Assembly: GCA_029339195.1 (NCBI GenBank)
Contig: JAPTJF010000211.1
Location: 1-64,000, forward strand
DNA: 64,000 nucleotides
Reading direction: 5' to 3'
Origin: Micractinium sp. NFX-FRZ
Lineage: Eukaryota > Chlorophyta > Trebouxiophyceae > Chlorellales > Chlorellaceae
Part shown: one piece after another, positions 60,421 through 64,000 of the stretch
How the letters are laid out: each line of letters opens with the position of its first letter
How positions within the stretch are numbered: position 1 is the first letter of the stretch
Notes under the pieces: model-generated
The model's input: only the letters and a program-made list of their open reading frames with translations
What the model was told of the DNA's origin: nothing
Database searches by the model: none
Made by a program: the position numbers and the translations under genes

Positions 60421-62983
60421 GCAGGCGCCGGACGACCCCGGCCCCGGCCCAAGCTCTGCCGCTCTGGATGTCCCCTGCCAGTCCCTCGTCGCCCCGCCAA
60501 CGACTGCCCGCACCCAGCCAGCTGGAGCAGCTGCCCCTGCGCCCGCGCCTCCAGGCAATCACGCCTCTGCGATGGCGTTGCAAGCGGGCGCCGCTGCCGC
60601 CGCCGGGGGTGGCAGCAGGTCGCTGGAGACGCGGGGAGGGCGTGATGGCGGCACGCACTTGCGGCGCCCGGCCAGCATGCGGTCCCTCCAGCTGGAGCCA
60701 GCCTCGGAGAGGCGGCAGCAGCAGGGCACAGCAGGCAGCGCCAGGTGTGCGGGCGGGTGGGGTGAGTGGGTGCCGGTCTTGGTCATCGTCGTGCCAGCCT
60801 GGCAGCTGCTCCTGCTTTGTTGCCGCCCGCCTTGGAGCAAAGCTCCGTGGAGCCCTACGTGGCTTGTGCCCTCCCCAAATTGGACGTGACGCCTTTGCAC
60901 CTCCCCCCTCACCCCTGCAGCCCCGCCGGAGCGCTGCGCCCCCCTGCAGCGCCCGCCTCCAGCAGCGCTGCTGCGCCCGCCCCTGCGGGCGTGCCCCGCG
61001 CTCCTGGCGGGGGCGCCGATCCGCCGCCGGCGCCACCAGTGGGCGGCCGCACCAGCGCCACCGGCGGGGGCCCCTCCCGCTACCGAGGCGTCGTCTGGCA
61101 CAAGAGCAACAGCAAGTGGGAGGCGCGGATATATGAGAGCGGCAAGCAGCGGTTCCTGGGGTACTTCACCTCGGAGGACGCTGCTGCACGGGCATATGAT
61201 GAGCAAGCGGGTGGGTGTGGGTGCCAGGTGGTGCGGGTGTGGGGGCTGGCGGGGCGTGTTCTGTTCTCTTCTTGTTCTGCCGCTGCTTGTTCTGCCGCTG
61301 GGCCTGCTGGGTCCAGCTTGGATGTTGGGGCTGCTACGGGTTTGGCTTGCCAGCTGGTGCTGGCAGAAGCGCATGAGCGGGGTGGGCGGGAGAGTGGGGC
61401 AACGTACATGCAGGTAGGGGCCTGCTGTGTTTGTGGTTGGAAACGGGCACGGCGAGCGGCGCCCGCGCGCTTAGCTCCTTTGGGTTGCTGACAACACGCA
61501 GGCAGTTGCCTGCCCTTTGATCACCTCCCATCCGCCTGCCTGCCCTCCGAACCTCTCCCATCACACCTGCAGTGCGGCTGCACGGCACTGTCAGCAAGCT
61601 CAACTTCCCAGGCGAGCATTCGGCGGCCATGCCGCCAGGTGGCGTGACCAGACACGGCAGCGGCGCTAGCACCCCGCCCAAGCCTCCGCCCATCAACAGC
61701 GGCAGCACGCCCCAGGATGGCATGGGCGTCGCCGCGGGGGCGCAGGGAGCTCAGCAGGCACTCTCACATGCAGCCGAAGGCGGCCAGGAGGCCCCTCCCC
61801 CGGGTGCAACGGCCGCCGCGCCGCGCCGCGCCAGCGGGCGCGCTTCCAGCAGCCGGGCGGCCGCCGTCTCAGCAGCGGCGGCAGCGGCGCCGCAGCAGCC
61901 GCGTGTGCAGCCCATCAAAGGCTCCTCCCGCTTCAGAGGGGTCAGCTGGAACAGCAACTGCGGCAAGTGGCGTGCCCAGGTAGGCGCACCGCGGGGTGTC
62001 GGAATGTCGTGGTGTTGTGGTCGTTTCTCGCGCACCGGTTTTATAAGAAACCCTCGCCCTGGTTGGTAGTTGGTTGACGGTTTTGAGCACGCGCTGGGAC
62101 AGTTGCACTGCTCGCCGCCCGCCTCCTGCTTTGCCGCTGCCCTCTGTTCCCTGCTCCAGCACTTCAGCAGTTGCTGGGTTGGTGAAGCATATGGGTGCCT
62201 GCCCGCGCTCCCTGCCTGTGTGGCCCCCACACACCGCCTGTGTTGGTCCCGCAGCTCTTCGAAGGGCAGCAGGGCGGATCACGTTGGCTGCTGACCCCTT
62301 CTCTCGACTGCCTGCGCGCCTGCTCCTCGCTTTCTTCGACTCACGTATGCACATGCATCCATACGTCCCTCTCTCTTGGCATGCTGGTACCGCAGGTCTG
62401 GAAGGGCAGCGAGGTGCACCATGTGGGATACTTTGAGGTGGAAGCGGACGCCGCCCGGGCATACGATGAAGCGGTGCTGCGCATCCGGTGAGCTTGCAGG
62501 CTGAGGGTGAGGGTGGGTGCAGAGTAGTTGCCAGGTCAGCCGGGAACCCGGGGAAAGCGGCCGGCAGTGGCTAGGGCCTGTTCGGCGGTGATCGGCGGGC
62601 GCTGCCCGGGCACGTTACATGGCGATACCTTTGCTTCCGACCAGTGGGCGCCAGCTGGCGCCAGCTGACGACGGGATCGCATTGGCCTGACGGCAGGGGT
62701 GAAGCGGGGTGCTGTACAGAGGCTGAAGGGCCGCTGTGTCGCATCTGGAGATGCTGCATGGCGCGCCTTCTGCCAAACTGCCGCTGCCGCCGCTGCCGCT
62801 CCCTTGTTGCCTGCCACAGGGGCCCAGGCGCGCCAACCAACTTCCCCAGCAGCAACTACCCGCCAGGCGCGGTGGGGCCTGAGATCAGGCAGGCGCCCAA
62901 GGGCCAGCAGCAGCGGCAGACGCCGCCCCCGCAGCGGCAGCGCCGGTCGCAGACGCCGCCCCAGCCGCGGCAGCAGCAGCAGG

Positions 62984-63055
<72 letters not shown>

Positions 63056-63777
63056 TGATGCAGGCGCAGCAGCATACTGTGCCCCAGCAGCAGGAGCAGC
63101 CGCCGCCGCAGCAGCAGCAGCAGCATGCCCAGCAGCAGCCGGCCTTGCTGGAGGAGGAGAGCTTGGTCCCTTTGCTGGGCAGTCGGGCTGCCGGCAGCAG
63201 TGGGCCCGCAGGCCAGGCGGCCGCGGCGGCTGGGGCGGCGGCAGGGGACGGCAGCGGCGGCAGCTCGGCTTACACCGGGGTCTGTTGGGACCCAAGGCGC
63301 TCCGGATGGCTGGCAGAGCTGTGGGACGGCCAGCAGCACAAGTGAGCTGAAGTGACTGGGTTGAGCTGCCTGCACTGATTCACCAGACGCTGCGGTTGAT
63401 GCCGCATGCGGCAGCGCTGTGCGCAAGCGGGCGCCCGCTCCGCTCTCGGCGAGACTGCACGATGCGTGCGCCTGGTAACGCTGTGCCGTGTGTGCCTCGC
63501 CCGGTGCACCTGCCCCTTAGCCCAAGCCTGTGCACACCTGGCACCCCCTTTCCTGCGCCCCCGCCCTCACCTTGACCGCTGCCGCTTGCTTGAAATGCTG
63601 ATCTTGTGCTGCTCTTGTGCAGAGAGCTGGGCGTGCTCCCTGGAACTATAATCCCTATAGGGTTTTAGGCGGTTTCAGATAAACATAAACTCTAATCCCT
63701 TTGCAGAGAGCTCGGTGTCTTCCCCGGGGAGACAGATGCAGCGAGGGCCTACGACCTGGCCTGCCTGGCACGCCAAG
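60038..63777 (+). CDS. AP2-domain transcription factor, three AP2 domains (3' incomplete)
   Basis: DNA-binding regulator of the plant-type AP2 family. Exons that fit: (start uncertain)-60744, 60921-61210, 61573-61979, 62396-62487, 62820-63341, 63707-63777; about 530 residues from the first in-frame ATG at 60038, but the N-terminal 100 residues are doubtful. A Gln run ([12 protein letters not shown]) lies at about 60380-60425. AP2 domain 1 spans exons 2-3 (SRYRGVVWHKSNSKWEARI to GTVSKLNFPGEH), domain 2 spans exons 3-5 (SSRFRGVSWNSNCGKWRAQ to GAPTNFPSSNY). A 23-Gln run comes next, then domain 3 (SSAYTGVCWDPRRSGW to ARAYDLACLARQG), cut by the window end or continued unspliced, since the frame after 63777 stays open to the end. 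The order of YRG, WEARI and AARAYD elements is typical. Its role in this alga is unknown. Confidence 0.85.
62250..62290 (+). repeat. Acceptor-side echo of AP2 gene exon 4
   Basis: CCGCAG then CTCTTCGAAGGGCAGCAGGG, against the real CCGCAG then GTCTGGAAGGGCAGCGAGG at 62396; similar bases continue for about 20 more positions. Confidence 0.75.
62986..63054 (+). repeat. (CAG)23 coding repeat
   Basis: Twenty-three uninterrupted CAG codons encode polyglutamine between AP2 domains 2 and 3. Pure CAG, with no CAA interruption, is expected to be length-variable. Confidence 0.97.
63620..63706 (+). repeat. Echo of AP2 gene exon 6 with telomere-like spacer
   Basis: TGCAGAGAGCTGGGCGTGCT, continuing CCCTGG, at 63618 copies the exon start TGCAGAGAGCTCGGTGTCTT, CCCCGG at 63702. 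The spacer between contains GGGTTTTAGG and TCTAATCCC, which resemble telomere repeats. Confidence 0.85.
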
Positions 63778-64000
63778 GTGCGCCGCTGCACTATCTACTT
63801 GTAGCTTCAGCGCTCCATGTTGCTGCGCTTGCTCCAGCAAGCCTGCAGCCACGGCCACTCGCGCCGCTGCCATGGTGCCTCTGCAGCAGCAGCTTGTCGC
63901 AGCAGCAGCAGCAGCGGCGCCCGTCGCCTGCACACCCACCCGTCTGTGCACCCGGCTGTCCACTCCCCCTCCCGCTGCGTTCCTGTGCATGCCGCCGCCG
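63778..64000. other. Right edge: intron or read-through of AP2 gene
   Basis: The AP2 reading frame remains open from 63778 to the window end, including a five-Gln stretch, and a GTGCGC donor at 63778 is also possible. The sequence does not decide between the two. Confidence 0.5.

Overview
This is a 64-kb piece of a nuclear chromosome from a green alga, most likely a Chlorella-type trebouxiophyte. The evidence is a very GC-rich sequence, compact genes broken into many short exons with GT-AG (and some GC-AG) introns, TGTAA-type poly(A) motifs after several stop codons, CAG-rich coding repeats, and a gene set that includes chloroplast FtsZ, chlorophyll synthase, a PAM68-type photosystem II assembly factor and an AP2-domain regulator. 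There is no sign of prokaryotic operons, rRNA, tRNA or intact transposons.

Layout: plastid FtsZ (+, 259-4815); a 353-residue unknown ORF (-, 6759-7820); an unknown multi-exon nuclear-type protein (-, 8035-11077); a coiled-coil protein (+, 11985-13098); chlorophyll synthase (-, 14149-19954); a possible tail-anchored membrane protein (+, 20237-22440); a membrane-anchored polysaccharide-deacetylase-like protein (-, 23727-27211); glycine-cleavage T protein (-, 28119-34095); a PAM68-like protein (+, 34382-35935); an ACSF2-type acyl-CoA synthetase (-, 37472-44700); a second, probably active deacetylase-like protein (+, 46063-50167); a secreted NHL/beta-propeller protein (+, 50472-53440); a NEDD1/GCP-WD-like protein (-, 54057-58452); and an AP2 protein with at least three AP2 domains (+, from about 60038 and running off the window). 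For twelve genes I rebuilt exon structures in which every exon length and phase is consistent; they contain about 96 introns. FtsZ, chlorophyll synthase and the PAM68-like protein act in the plastid, the glycine-cleavage T protein and probably the acyl-CoA synthetase in the mitochondrion, and the two deacetylase-like proteins and the NHL protein in the secretory pathway or wall. They do not form a metabolic cluster. Two gene pairs are divergent across gaps of about 285 bp, and two pairs are convergent with facing TGTAA signals.

The most striking signal is not a gene. Most introns of these genes carry degenerate partial copies of the neighbouring exon together with its splice site (called exon echoes below), often in tandem arrays with a period of about 100-115 bp. 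Echoes of an exon 5' end lie upstream of it, and echoes of a 3' end lie downstream. Some are almost identical to the real exon, others are barely recognisable. In three introns telomere-like CCCTAAA motifs are present, twice between an echo and its parent exon. A second genome-level trait is a high share of GC-AG introns (7 of about 96, six with the same donor hexamer GCAAGC).
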